Shown here: positions 22,705-32,846 of the stretch, piece by piece | Layout of the letters: every line of letters starts with the position of its first letter | Position numbering within the stretch: the stretch's first letter is position 1 | Origin: Pseudovirgaria hyperparasitica | Lineage: Eukaryota; Ascomycota; Dothideomycetes; Acrospermales; Acrospermaceae | DNA length: 64,000 nucleotides | Reading direction: 5' to 3' | Assembly (NCBI RefSeq): GCF_010093815.1 | Contig: NW_022985561.1 | Span: forward strand, 1,058,045-1,122,044 | Notes under the pieces: generated by a model | Seen by the model: the letters and a program-made list of their open reading frames with translations, nothing else | The model's database searches: none | Told to the model about the DNA's origin: nothing | Translations under genes and position numbers: made by a program

Positions 22705-24618
22705 TTAAATCAGACTGATATTTTGAAGAGGCGCCCCTATCTTTCGAGCCATATCCGCTGTCAGGCGATATTCGTTCTCGTACATATTCCATTCTGCCTC
22801 TGTAAATTTCGAACGGTGTGGAAGGATCCTTGGGTCTAGTCTCTGGATATCCCCAGTTGTTGTGTTATAATATGCCTGTGTATATTCCTCCAAGGGTCGA
22901 CTGGGGCTATACATCATCGCCTCATATCCAGAAGGTAGAGGTCCCAGAACTGCTTCGTCGTGTGCATGACCATCTAGATAGCATTCACCAACCAACTGAT
23001 ACACAGTACCATCTGGTCTTCTCACTGGTCTGAGTACGAAAGGGTTTGACCATCCAAGTAAAAGAAAGACGACATCGCCGGGTTTTGAGTTTTTAGGCCC
23101 AACTCCAAGCTGGTTGTGCTCGCTTAAGAAGAGCGCTCGCTCATGACACGGACGGTGAGTCTCACAAAAAGGAGAGCTAGGGCCAGTAGGAACTTCGATA
23201 GATAGACTTGATTGCTTCTGGACCAGTTGTTGTAGCTCCAGGATGCTTCGTTCGAAGCTTGCATGGCTAGGCTTGGGACTGGGCGAGTAATATTCGTCGA
23301 AGACACGGGCAAAAATAACTCGACAAAGCATCTCAAGGGATACTATTGAAGCGTTTCCGCTATCACCGAAGTATTCACGGAAACGCTCGAGATTTAGATA
23401 GCGTGACTCACCATGGCCATGACGTTGGACTGGCCAAGTGGTGCGGACAGAGCTGATAGGCACCCCAGAAACCATCAGGACATTCATGTCTTTTGGGCTC
23501 ATGCAAACTTCCGAAAAAAACGACCCGGGTATCCAACAGTTGAAGCGTTGTAGAGTGTTCGTGTTCTTCTTGATACGCCAGTCCCTGATCCAACTCGGCC
23601 ATTCCTGCCGGCGTAAATGCGAGCCAGCGTAGGCGAGCATTTCCAGGTCATTATGCAGAAGGCGCAGAGTAGCGCTTCGGTAGACATCGAGCACAGATAG
23701 ATTGTAATCTGTGACCATCGAACGAAGGCTCTCGTGAAACGATAATAGAGCGTATATGCGGTCTCGTGGGTCCGAGCATTGAGCGTTTACACAGTCATTG
23801 AAGATCTTTGGTAATCTGTATTTCCTACCAGACCATAGATAATAGACCAGGGATAGCTTTCTGAACAGTTCATTTGCGCGGAAATAGTGATCGTTGGGAT
23901 CTTGCATCTTATCGACGATAGAACGAATCCCCATCCCGAAATACCACCAGCTGATCTGATTTGAACCGCACACGACGACACCCCTCTTGCATTTATCGTG
24001 CGTTCCAATCGAGAGGGCTTCCTGTCTTATCCAAAGGCGCGTGAACCATGTGCGGCTGAGCAATAACTCTAATGAATGACTATTCGATGAGCTGAGTAAC
24101 ATAGTAGACATAGGGTTATCAAGAGATCCTTGCCCTGGTAAAGACATTCCTTCGTTTTCTCCAATCGCGTTCAAGATTCTCAGTACATGCGCACTATCGT
24201 CTGCTTCCTCGCCTAGCCATATCACAATCTTTGATGCTGCTTTGTAAATTTCAGCCATATAAGCCACTTGTTTGTTTCGCTCGGGTACATCGTCCTGATT
24301 AACACATATAGCATCGATCCACAACGTCCGGGATTTGGTACCTAGCCTGAGATGATGCAGGGCCGACTTAAGATTCGGTGTCACAGATAGGTTGCAGAAC
24401 CTCTTACATTCCGATACCTCTTGGACTTGTATGGTTCTTAGATCATCTTTCATGCCCCATGCATACGATAGAGCCTCATATGGAGGAATTCCGTCCGATT
24501 TCAGGAGGTAAGTGTGCAATATGACGCGAATGGGATCATTCTTCCTTCCCGGTAAAAGATCGAGTAGCCTAATCTCTTTGCGCGTCGCATCTAGGGGAAT
24601 ATAAGTGTAGGTTGACAT
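22705..24618 (-). CDS. HET-domain protein 2
   Basis: An intronless 637-residue HET protein. The short N-terminal leader (YIPLDATRKEIRLLDLLPG) is typical for this class, and the HET domain follows at about residues 45-210: YEALSYAWG, ALHHLRLGTKSRTLWIDAI, CVNQDDVPERNKQVAYM, IYKAASKIVIWLGEE and SRTWFTRLWIRQEALS. The middle has the usual PRDRIYALLS motif and VTDYNLSVLDVY. The C-terminal half is a common HET tail ending in a pattern of aromatic residues, with no repeat domain. Known family role: allorecognition-linked cell death. It differs in organisation from HET gene 1, which has an intron and a Cys-rich N-terminus, so the two are not recent duplicates. Confidence 0.93.
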   Translation of the reverse strand: MSTYTYIPLDATRKEIRLLDLLPGRKNDPIRVILHTYLLKSDGIPPYEALSYAWGMKDDLRTIQVQEVSECKRFCNLSVTPNLKSALHHLRLGTKSRTLWIDAICVNQDDVPERNKQVAYMAEIYKAASKIVIWLGEEADDSAHVLRILNAIGENEGMSLPGQGSLDNPMSTMLLSSSNSHSLELLLSRTWFTRLWIRQEALSIGTHDKCKRGVVVCGSNQISWWYFGMGIRSIVDKMQDPNDHYFRANELFRKLSLVYYLWSGRKYRLPKIFNDCVNAQCSDPRDRIYALLSFHESLRSMVTDYNLSVLDVYRSATLRLLHNDLEMLAYAGSHLRRQEWPSWIRDWRIKKNTNTLQRFNCWIPGSFFSEVCMSPKDMNVLMVSGVPISSVRTTWPVQRHGHGESRYLNLERFREYFGDSGNASIVSLEMLCRVIFARVFDEYYSPSPKPSHASFERSILELQQLVQKQSSLSIEVPTGPSSPFCETHRPCHERALFLSEHNQLGVGPKNSKPGDVVFLLLGWSNPFVLRPVRRPDGTVYQLVGECYLDGHAHDEAVLGPLPSGYEAMMYSPSRPLEEYTQAYYNTTTGDIQRLDPRILPHRSKFTEAEWNMYENEYRLTADMARKIGAPLQNISLI

Positions 24619-24870
24619 TCCTGCGCCTTGCAGCAGTGAAAGTTCAAGAAGTCCTGAAGTCGCAGAGTAAGGGCATTAGAGTTCAGAAATCGCGATCAGA
24701 CTTGGATTCGAAATTCTAGATAGCCTCGAATTATATTAATGATGTCTTGCCGTGCACCGCCCATGTATGCATGCACTGCGCCACCACATCCGCAGCTTCC
24801 CCACCTAGCAGTCTGAAAGCGGCTTTCTCTACTTCGGCTTCGACATTGCTCAGAGAAAGAGACACAACAC

Positions 24871-27309
24871 TCATGATAACAATGCAAACATGAGATACGT
24901 CCTCTTCCAATACTCGGTCGCATTCCTAGCGATCTGGTCGAACATGGCCTTACTGATGCCTTGTTGATCCATGTCCGCAGCACCTAGCAAAGCCGTCGAA
25001 TTGTGACTGGAGAGAGCCTGGCTCAAATAACAGCTATCGAAGATCAGCTGTAAAAGTTTGTTTGTCATGCGAGTCTTTTTATCCTCAAGACTCGCATGAG
25101 ATGCTTCGTCGATACTAGGTTGCAGATCGTCCTCACTGGAATCTGCTTTCAATTTCTCCGATTCACTTTCGAAGATAACCTGTCGTGCACAACGTTTCAA
25201 CGCCTCTACAGCACTCTGATTCGAAGCCTCTTTTAATACTTTGACTGCCTCTGGCGACCAAATATCAGGGCCAATGATGGTCATGCTCGATGATAATGCA
25301 TGTAGGAACTTGTATGTGGCTGGGGAGGGGAACGATGGTAGCGCTGGGTTCCCTTCCCATAACTGACGGCCAGAAATAACTTTACGGCGAACAAATCTGT
25401 TAAGCAGCACCTTGTAGATATCTTGTGGTTTTACAATGACCGATGCCGCGACAGTCTGATGGAGAAGCTGTAAGGCCTTTTCTGGAACCAGATGCGACTC
25501 GTGATGCGTGCTTGCAGCAGATTTGGGCAGACGTTGACTAACCTCCCGCAGAGTCCGCAACACGAAGATAGTCTGCCCAACCCTACTTTCAGTGTCCTCA
25601 TGAGCAACTATGCGCTCTGCAATGCTCTCGAGGTCTCTCCGTATTTGAGACAGAGCTTGTTCTGAGCTCTCGTACAACGCTTCTTCGATGCTCCGGGGAT
25701 CATCCTGGCTGAGGAGTGTCTGTTTCGAATCTAGTTCCATTTCATCGTCATCATCGTCATCAAAGTCATCATCCCATCTCAAGTCTCTCATCTCCCTAAT
25801 GACACGACGTACGTTGGCAACAGAGTCTGCCCATGCGTCGTATGTGGCAATTATCTGCTCTACTGGCTGGCTGCGGCCACGGCCTCTCTCGATCACAGAT
25901 TTCTTGAAGCCTTCGGCTCCATCGCTTAGGTCGATGTAGTCAATTCCAAGACTCCAAAGCGGCGCGGTCTTGACAACATCCCCATTCCAATGTTCTAGAT
26001 AGTCACCGATTGCATCAGTGACAGAGCTCAGCTTCAAGACGTCGCGCTGGGCGATCAACTTGGTGTGCTTGTTCAACACGTCTCGTAGATGATCAAGCAC
26101 ACGTTGTGGGTCGAGCCCAGGCGCACGTCTGCTCGCAGGGAACCACGTCTCAAGAATGTCTTGTCTGAGTTTGACGACTTTACGTAGGTCGGAAATCTTA
26201 GAAAGAACCTTGTCTAACCCAGTGACAAAAGCTTTCATGGCTTGGCGAGCCCACTCTTTCGTCAGTCGTTCTACGTCAATTCCATTCAACTCGTCATGTC
26301 GAGACCATGGTGTGTAGTTGCGGACTTCATCTGCTAACCATCTTTGATGTATGGGCAAATTCAGCTCTGTCACGGCCTGCACATCTGACGCCTGTATCAG
26401 CGGACGTGCTTTGAGCTTTAACAATGCCTGCGATATCTGCCGGGGAAATATTGCCCGTGTTTCATGAAGTGTTGTTACACAAATATTCAGAGCTTTGAGT
26501 ATATGATCTTGGATATCTGTTTTGTGATCGAACTGCCCATTGAGCGATTCTAGACGTACCTGGTGAAATCTATTCAGGACATTTGTGGGCGTGGATGAAG
26601 TTGCGAGGGAGTAAGCACATAAGTTATCAATCAATGCTTCAGTTTCCAATGTTGGATCAGAACATTGCTTGCTGATACGACTAATGAGCCTGCCGCGCAA
26701 ATAGCCTAGTCGTTCCTTGGCTCGTTCACTTAGCGGAGAAGTGCTCGACGACTGAGTAAGGGCTTTGTGTAGAAGTCGTGAGAGTACGAGGATCTTCGAT
26801 GCGAGGAGGAGCGAACCTCCCTGCTTGAGTTGTCTAGCGATGACAGTAGGGCACGCTTGTAGCATAGCCAGCTGCGAGGCAAATGCATTCTGGTGTTCTC
26901 CTATAGACATATTAGACGCTGACACCAAGTATTACTTAGATGTGATGTACTTTGCGTTCTCCAATGTTGATCGATCATGGCGTAGTTACTGGTGACCTTT
27001 TCCAGCAAACCAGAACTGCAATGAGTACCTATCTGAGCAAGGGCGTTTTCTACCTGTCCCATGGTCTGATCCATGTCGACAATACGTTCTGCCGTACCTA
27101 GAAGATCCCGATAGCTCGCTCTGCCCCTGATCAGCAATAGGACGCAATGTACATTATGCGACAGACCCCACTAGAGACCGCAATCGTTCTCGATTGTCGT
27201 TTGCACTGGATCTCAGCTGAGCTTCCAGCTTACGAACGACTGGAACTGGGTATTCGAAAGCATCTTCCCAGCTCTTGAACGTGCGCGGATCAGGTGCTTC
27301 AGTAGCCAT
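24871..27309 (-). CDS. COG1: COG1, conserved oligomeric Golgi complex subunit 1
   Basis: A 773-residue lobe-A subunit of the COG tether for intra-Golgi retrograde vesicles. Exons in coding order: 27309-27167, 27120-26990 and 26918-24871. The start gives the diagnostic SWEDAFEYPVPVVRKLE; the next exon gives SYRDLLGTAERIVDMDQTM, then the conserved FASQLAMLQACPTVIARQLK and KILVLSRLLHK. The C-terminus (ATEYWKRTYLMFALL) is also conserved. Acidic stretch DDDFDDDDDDEMELD near the middle. The second intron is uncertain: a 71-bp version (26919-26989, GTAACT donor) and a 32-bp version with a donor nearer the acceptor both keep the frame. I chose the longer because other introns here are at least 45 bp. 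Peripheral Golgi protein. Confidence 0.88.
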
Positions 27310-27723
27310 GGTAACCCTCAATACGCAGCAGATGTATAGGTAGAAGCTGGCCTGTGAGACTTCAAACTATGTTTCACCGTGAAAGAGTCATTCTTCCGCA
27401 GTCAGCGCAATGCCCAAGTGATATCTTCGCCTGACTTCCGAAGGAGCTTGGCGTCTCGAGCTATATGGTGAGCACGATAGAGTGGATGTTGAATTCTCGT
27501 GGCCAGTTTCTAGTGGCGCGACTGCGGGAAACATCAACCAATCAGAGCGAGTGCAGCCAACAGTCTGAAACCACGTCTTATGACTACGACTTCCTGATCA
27601 ACATCCCAAACAACAACATCACTTCAGCAAGCCGTCATACTTTTCCTGGTCCTCGACCTAATAACTTCTCTTCTGCTCTGTGCATATTTTCGTTTCTTTT
27701 GAACAAATTCACCTTCCTCTTCA
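27310..27723. promoter_or_regulatory. Divergent intergenic region, COG1 and F-box-like gene
   Basis: About 410 bases between divergently transcribed COG1 and the 401-residue gene, so it must hold both promoters. Pyrimidine-rich stretches precede the rightward start codon. No defined element was recognised. Confidence 0.4.
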
Positions 27724-28929
27724 ATGTCGCACACAATCTTGCAGTCTCCACTGCTCAGTTTACCACTCGAGCTCCGGCTAGCTATTTACGATTATGCCCT
27801 TTCGGCGCCTACTGCCATCAGTATTACAACCACGATCGTCGACGATACCGATGCACAAGTCGTTGCTGAACAGAAGGAGTCGATACCTGGTCTTCCAAGA
27901 AATCATGTACCACATCTCTGTTATTACACCGATGCAGCTTCAACCCGCACCGTCTCCACCCTCGAGCCCGACAATAGTAAAACACCTCCTGGTCTGTCCC
28001 AATCGAAGCATCATATAGACCACAGCAGCGACAGCGATGAAGGTCCTCGACCTAGAAAACGTGCGAGACGCGCCCCTCCAGGAACTGGGCAAGATGAGAC
28101 ACAAACTCCATACCTGCCGTACCTAGCATTTGGTCTATTTCAAGTCAATCGCCAGATCAATCAAGAATTGACGCGCCACTTAACAAAACGGCGCATACAG
28201 GATGTGGCCACATCATTCTCATTCTCTCACAGTGCTGATGCAGCGTCTCACTCTGCAGCCTCAGAGTCTCAACGATCAGCATCTACAGGCACCACAGACG
28301 AATCACCTACCTCGAGTCGTTGCTCCTCTCCAGACAGCAGATCATCATACTCCTACGAATCCCCAATCGTCTCCTCTGATACTGGTATCCGTCTTCATGT
28401 CACCTATCCATACGGTATACTCATTCTTAAGCACAAATATCCCGACCTTATAACACAAGCAAGGGAGATATCAATCACGGGCTACCACGTCACCCACGCA
28501 ATCCAGGCGACTACAAGGCCTACATCGAGTTGCCCCCGATCCATCATACGGCCTCCGATGAGCAAAGAGACCTGGGACGCAGCGAAAACTGCATTAGCCG
28601 AGATCACGCGCAAGGTGCTCAGCCCAAAACCGTCGCCGTTACTAAAGACTTTGAACTTACGTTTCTTGATACCGGGCGAGAGCTCCTACCGAGAGATGTG
28701 GGAGGACGGATCTCCGGTCGGGATTGTGCTATATAACACATGTGGTGGGAATATTAATATGATGATCAGCAGGGGATCAATCGGGAGCGCGTTGATCATG
28801 AGTGTCCGTCCGCTTCCAAGAAGTCGAAGTTTATCAAGTAGGCATGGGTCGTTCAATCCAGATGATGATTGGACGAAACTTGATTCCCCGGCAAGATTTG
28901 AAGAGCAATCTTTGGCGTTTTCGATATGA
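27724..28929 (+). CDS. F-box-like/2EXR-type hypothetical protein, nuclear signal
   Basis: An intronless 401-residue protein. Its N-terminus has the fungal signature LLSLPLELRLAIYDYAL, seen in F-box-like/2EXR proteins of filamentous ascomycetes. A basic cluster RPRKRARRAPP near residue 110 could be a nuclear signal. A Ser-rich, probably disordered stretch (about 165-225) separates the two conserved-looking halves. FGLFQVNRQINQEL is the motif that usually follows the F-box-like helix in this family. The C-terminal half is predicted globular. Function unknown; a role as a substrate adaptor is inference from the N-terminal motif only. It ends 117 bases from the convergent TDA3-like gene. Confidence 0.75.
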   Translation: MSHTILQSPLLSLPLELRLAIYDYALSAPTAISITTTIVDDTDAQVVAEQKESIPGLPRNHVPHLCYYTDAASTRTVSTLEPDNSKTPPGLSQSKHHIDHSSDSDEGPRPRKRARRAPPGTGQDETQTPYLPYLAFGLFQVNRQINQELTRHLTKRRIQDVATSFSFSHSADAASHSAASESQRSASTGTTDESPTSSRCSSPDSRSSYSYESPIVSSDTGIRLHVTYPYGILILKHKYPDLITQAREISITGYHVTHAIQATTRPTSSCPRSIIRPPMSKETWDAAKTALAEITRKVLSPKPSPLLKTLNLRFLIPGESSYREMWEDGSPVGIVLYNTCGGNINMMISRGSIGSALIMSVRPLPRSRSLSSRHGSFNPDDDWTKLDSPARFEEQSLAFSI

Positions 28930-29046
28930 GGATACCTTTCATAGTTGAAAGAGCGTCACACGGGACATGCGCCACTCAGTGCTGGACGGTAACCGGTACT
29001 TCCACGACACGTACGATGTTTTATTAATCATACATAGAGTGAACAA

Positions 29047-30315
29047 TCAGGTCATGAATTTCCTTGGATCCAAACTCTCTATATGCGCACTCTTCGCCTT
29101 TCCTTCCCACACGATCTCACTAATTAGCATCCCTGTCGCCGGCGCATTCTGTATACCCCAACACGTATGTCCTGCCGCAATGAGTAAACCCTTCGTACCG
29201 GTCTCTCCAATCAATGGTCCTCCACCTCCTCTGACATTTGGTAAATAACAAGCCTGCTTTACCAGCGTCTCCCCGCACCTAAGCTCGTCACTTATACTCC
29301 CTACCTGCTTCACAATCTCCATGCACCGTTCGTCATTAATATGCACCAAGTCACTCGTTGTCGGCAACGCAACGTCCTCGTCTCCCTCGCCACACGCATA
29401 CACCTCGTTATTCGGCCGCGCATATATCTCCGGCGTCGCCATCATACCGCCTCTGATTTGCGTGAACAGACAAAACGCACTTACAGGTCGACTAGGCCGT
29501 ATCGTTACGCTGTGCGCTCGCATCGCAGATATCGGGACGCTGGGAAGTATCGTATGTGTCCAAGGACCTGCAGCAAGAATCGCTATACTTGCGGGTATTT
29601 TATATTCGTTCTTGTCGTCTTTGGAGGTATACGTCACGCTCTCCACGGCATCGGATGAGTCCTTATTTATATGTGTGGCCGCGCCATACACAATCTTTAC
29701 CCCAGATTCCTGCGCGAGAGCCGCCATGCTCGTCGTGAATTGGTATGGATGGACTTGTGCTGTCGTATCCGGCGTGCCCATCTCATCATACGCGCGCAGG
29801 ATATCAGCGTGTATCCAGTCCAATTCGCCAGGCACGCCTTTGCGCCTCAGTGTGCGGCGGGACTCGGTGTCGCGCTTCTGCAAACTGAGATCTTCCGACT
29901 CCTTTGTTTCTTTCCTTTTCGATGTGGACTTTGTGTCGAACTCGACCTGTCCGCAATGTACCCCGCGGTAGCCCCATCTATCCTTGCCGTTGTGCTTCTC
30001 GGCGAGCTCTTTGTGCAGGCGGTAGCTGAGTGGGACGATGCACGAGGGGTAGGCCCATAAAGCTAGCAATCCGCCGGCTTTCCCAGAGGCTCCACCTGCG
30101 ATAGCGGTGGGTTCGAGGAGTGTTATCGAGTGCTTTGACGGATCGAAGGAAGGGTGCGACGAGAGGAAGTATGCAGAGGTACAGCCGATGATGCCGCCGC
30201 CGATTATGACAATATTCTGTTTTGATTCGGACATTGTTGTGGAGAGATATCTACCGCATGGAAGGAGAGTGCGTGGGAAGGCGTTTGTGAGGACAAAGGG
30301 TCTAAGAAGGGTCAT
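29047..30315 (-). CDS. TDA3: FAD-dependent oxidoreductase, DAO family, TDA3-like
   Basis: An intronless 422-residue DAO-type flavoprotein. The Rossmann motif NIVIIGGGIIGCTSAYFL lies at about residues 34-51, then ITLLEPTAIAGGASGKAGG for the second dinucleotide-binding part. ILAAGPWTHTILP and the C-terminal GHTCWGIQNAPATGMLISE, which contacts flavin in this family, are present. The layout and the Ser/Gly-rich GGASGKAGG loop match yeast Tda3 and its relatives, whose substrate is not firmly known. The 27 residues before a second Met are rich in Arg/Leu/Thr without acids and could be a mitochondrial leader. A Lys/Glu/Arg-rich insertion (about 125-150) is unusual. Confidence 0.85.
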   Translation of the reverse strand: MTLLRPFVLTNAFPRTLLPCGRYLSTTMSESKQNIVIIGGGIIGCTSAYFLSSHPSFDPSKHSITLLEPTAIAGGASGKAGGLLALWAYPSCIVPLSYRLHKELAEKHNGKDRWGYRGVHCGQVEFDTKSTSKRKETKESEDLSLQKRDTESRRTLRRKGVPGELDWIHADILRAYDEMGTPDTTAQVHPYQFTTSMAALAQESGVKIVYGAATHINKDSSDAVESVTYTSKDDKNEYKIPASIAILAAGPWTHTILPSVPISAMRAHSVTIRPSRPVSAFCLFTQIRGGMMATPEIYARPNNEVYACGEGDEDVALPTTSDLVHINDERCMEIVKQVGSISDELRCGETLVKQACYLPNVRGGGGPLIGETGTKGLLIAAGHTCWGIQNAPATGMLISEIVWEGKAKSAHIESLDPRKFMT

Positions 30316-31511
30316 GCCATTTGAGTGGCGATGGGAATTAGCATGGAGAATTGCCTATGTGACATATGTGTATGTTCGTGGGCTTATCGATAGCTAGCCA
30401 TACCAAAGTCTTGGCGGTGTCATCATTGACTGGATACATTGCCGTGCTCGAATTGCAATTCCATTCTGAAATGTTGTCTTTTGATGTTCGAATCACACCT
30501 ATGATTGAATTGCGAAGTTTCGGAGAGACTGTTGAGCCGATGCCAGTTCTACTTCTCATACACTGGGGCCAACAGCATTCGAGGCCAATTCGATGCAATA
30601 CAAGAACTGTTTATTGCTACATGCACAGACGTGCCACGGCCGTCGTGGGAAGATCATACCCGGGCATTGCATGAATTCTACCGTATTCTAGGCCTGTCTT
30701 CTGCAGTGTATGTTTTATTCTTTCTGCAAGTTCAGTCAGTGCAGAGAGCTATGTGGCGCCACAAACATTCTAGGCCGCGAACAGACCCTGAGACAGACGA
30801 GGTATATGAGAGACATCGCGTAGACTGTTCGACAACGATCATTAACGAGACAATAGCGTCAAAGACAAAATTACGAGGCTTTATCATCGGACCTGGACTC
30901 CGAAGTCTTTTGACAAACTGGGTCAGTTGAGCCCGCTCTCTTCTATCTGATCCGGTTAGCGCCGGTAAAATAACTGGAGACTAGTAGAACTACCCGCCGC
31001 CCGGAGCGATTCTTCAGAGCATTTTTCCTGGCTTCCCATAATACGACCGTTTCTGGCGCCCCAGGTGATGCACCCATATCGAATGGTTAATGAGCTTTAC
31101 TTCACTCGAAATGGAGAAGCTTAGCGGTTTGAGTGGGTTTGTAATGGTCTAGGCTAGGCTACTCCTTGCCTACCTGATACCGAAACACAAAATGGGTATG
31201 GATAGCTGCAGAGGAGATCGTATTACTCTACCTACAGACGGACATCTCTCATGGCTTCATTGTAGGATGTGATAGAGGTTGAATGAGGCACAGTATCACC
31301 TCGTCTACTATGAGCCACACAGGAACCACCGAAGAGCCACATGCGGATAACAGGAAGAGCTGAGAGATGCATCCAAAGTATAAAATGAGACATCTGGCCA
31401 CGAGTGAACAGCATCAGAGCTCGAGTCTTCTACACTTCCATCCGACTTTCCAACAGCACACAAAGTCCATCAAACAAATTTCCATCTTTCTACAAGCATC
31501 TTCCATACATC
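30316..31511. other. Intergenic between divergent TDA3-like and coiled-coil genes
   Basis: About 1.2 kb with a TATA box near its right end. One open frame (30505-30930, 141 codons) has no recognisable motif and was not called. Confidence 0.45.
31379..31385 (+). promoter_or_regulatory. TATA box of coiled-coil gene
   Basis: TATAAAA lies 127 bases before the ATG at 31512. It is only 19 bases before an in-frame ATG at 31404, too near for that ATG to be in a typical transcript. This decides in favour of 31512 as the start. Confidence 0.5.
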
Positions 31512-32435
31512 ATGGCCTCCGGTATCGTAGGTGAACTTGAGGGTCTCGGTGCAGAGGAGAGGGCCTTGGCACAGGCCGAGCGAGATGCACAACTGCTACG
31601 AGAAGAACAGGCGGCAGAGCGCGAAGCCGCTGCCGCACGACAACGAGCAGAACAAGAGGCAGCGGCAGCGGCAAGAGCACAACGCGCAGCTATGCTTCGC
31701 CGTGTCGCTGCGCGAGTCGCCGGTGTCGCGAAGAAAATCGGCACTCGTGTTGGTCAAGCTGCGAATGACTACATGCTCATCACTTCGCTCCAACAAATGA
31801 TTGCTGGCAAAAGCGATACGCCAGGTTCAGGTTCAGGTTCAGGTTCAGGTTCAGGTTCAGGATCGTCGACACCCGTCGATCCCGCATTGACAAATCTGTT
31901 GAATGCGATTGCTGCTGGCACCAAAGCATATCAAACGGCGACCACGGACTGGAATAACTTCATCGGCGCACACGTCGCAAAGGACGAGAGTTTTGGCACC
32001 GTCGAAGGCCAGTTTGGCCCTCAATCGGCCTTCGACCAGTTTGAAGATGGTGTCGATAGTTTGACTGGCGACTGGTCGACGAACGTATCTCCGTTGATCC
32101 AGAGCAGCACTGCAGACCCTACCACGGCTACGGTAGCTTCATTACAACCACTCCAAGCGGCGATTCTCGTAGACTTGAACATGGCACTGGGCATTGCGCA
32201 GAATATTGATGGGCCTAGCGGGGCCAAGATGGTGGCTGCTGGTTTGATCAGTCACACCAGCGATCTACAGACAGCCATCAATGGATTTCCAACCTCGAGC
32301 TCAAGCCCTGGGAACTCTGTGCCAGGTTCTCCTGCTCTAGCCACAAGCGGCTCTCCCACTCTGGCTCCCACTTCTGCTCCGGGGATGCCGCTTCCAGGAC
32401 CGGCTGCTTCGATCACTGCACCTGTTGTTGCCTAA
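31512..32435 (+). CDS. Ala-rich coiled-coil protein with Gly-Ser linker, unknown function
   Basis: A 307-residue protein with no family I recognise. Residues about 10-75 form a long charged, Ala-rich helix (ERALAQAERDAQLLREEQAA and onward), likely coiled coil. Residues about 104-117 are a Gly-Ser linker encoded by a six-base tandem repeat. The second half (about 120-260) looks like a small helical domain (NLLNAIAAGTKAYQ, DWNNFIGAHV, ILVDLNMALGIAQ). The tail is Ser/Pro/Ala-rich and disordered. No signal peptide or membrane segment is present. An in-frame upstream ATG at 31404 would add 36 residues with Arg and Ser but no acids; the TATA box position makes this less likely. Codon use looks coding throughout. 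Confidence 0.7.
   Translation: MASGIVGELEGLGAEERALAQAERDAQLLREEQAAEREAAAARQRAEQEAAAAARAQRAAMLRRVAARVAGVAKKIGTRVGQAANDYMLITSLQQMIAGKSDTPGSGSGSGSGSGSGSSTPVDPALTNLLNAIAAGTKAYQTATTDWNNFIGAHVAKDESFGTVEGQFGPQSAFDQFEDGVDSLTGDWSTNVSPLIQSSTADPTTATVASLQPLQAAILVDLNMALGIAQNIDGPSGAKMVAAGLISHTSDLQTAINGFPTSSSSPGNSVPGSPALATSGSPTLAPTSAPGMPLPGPAASITAPVVA
31824..31859 (+). repeat. Hexanucleotide tandem repeat (GGTTCA), six units
   Basis: Six perfect GGTTCA units inside the coiled-coil gene encode Gly-Ser repeats. The perfection suggests recent expansion; the length would stay in frame when units are gained or lost. Confidence 0.85.
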
Positions 32436-32846
32436 GGGGTGATCAGTCAGCTATATTCGGGTTTACCCCAGCTTGGAAGAATTATCTTGGACATCTTTAT
32501 GATTAGGTACAATCTATCCTAGATCTATACAATGAAGTCGTAAACCGCTCTATGAAGTTCGTTCGTTTGTTGTTGTACCAATAACCCTTGAGTCCTTTGA
32601 AAATTATGTTGGCTTAGGTGTTCAAGCTCTAAAGAAACGGCAAACGACTTTGTCTTATTGATCGGATACATGTTCATGGTCGGCGAAACGAAATGAGATA
32701 TCTCTGTCAGCTTTGAGCATGAGGTAACCTAGGTATACAGATGTGTAACGTGTGCATTTCATTTCAGGGATGTCCGTATCTCCCCCTTACGCAAGTGTAT
32801 GCCCGAGTAGACATATAACGAAATGATGTCCTCGAGGGTTTGGTAT
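32436..32846. other. Intergenic between convergent genes
   Basis: About 410 bases of 3' flanks. Nothing recognised. Confidence 0.5.

Noticed and set aside
30505-30930. 141-codon open frame on the + strand
   Set aside because: No family motif, no convincing promoter or exon partner; could be chance in a 1.2-kb gap.
31404-31511. Upstream in-frame ATG for the coiled-coil gene
   Set aside because: The TATA box lies only 19 bases before it, so transcription should start further downstream.
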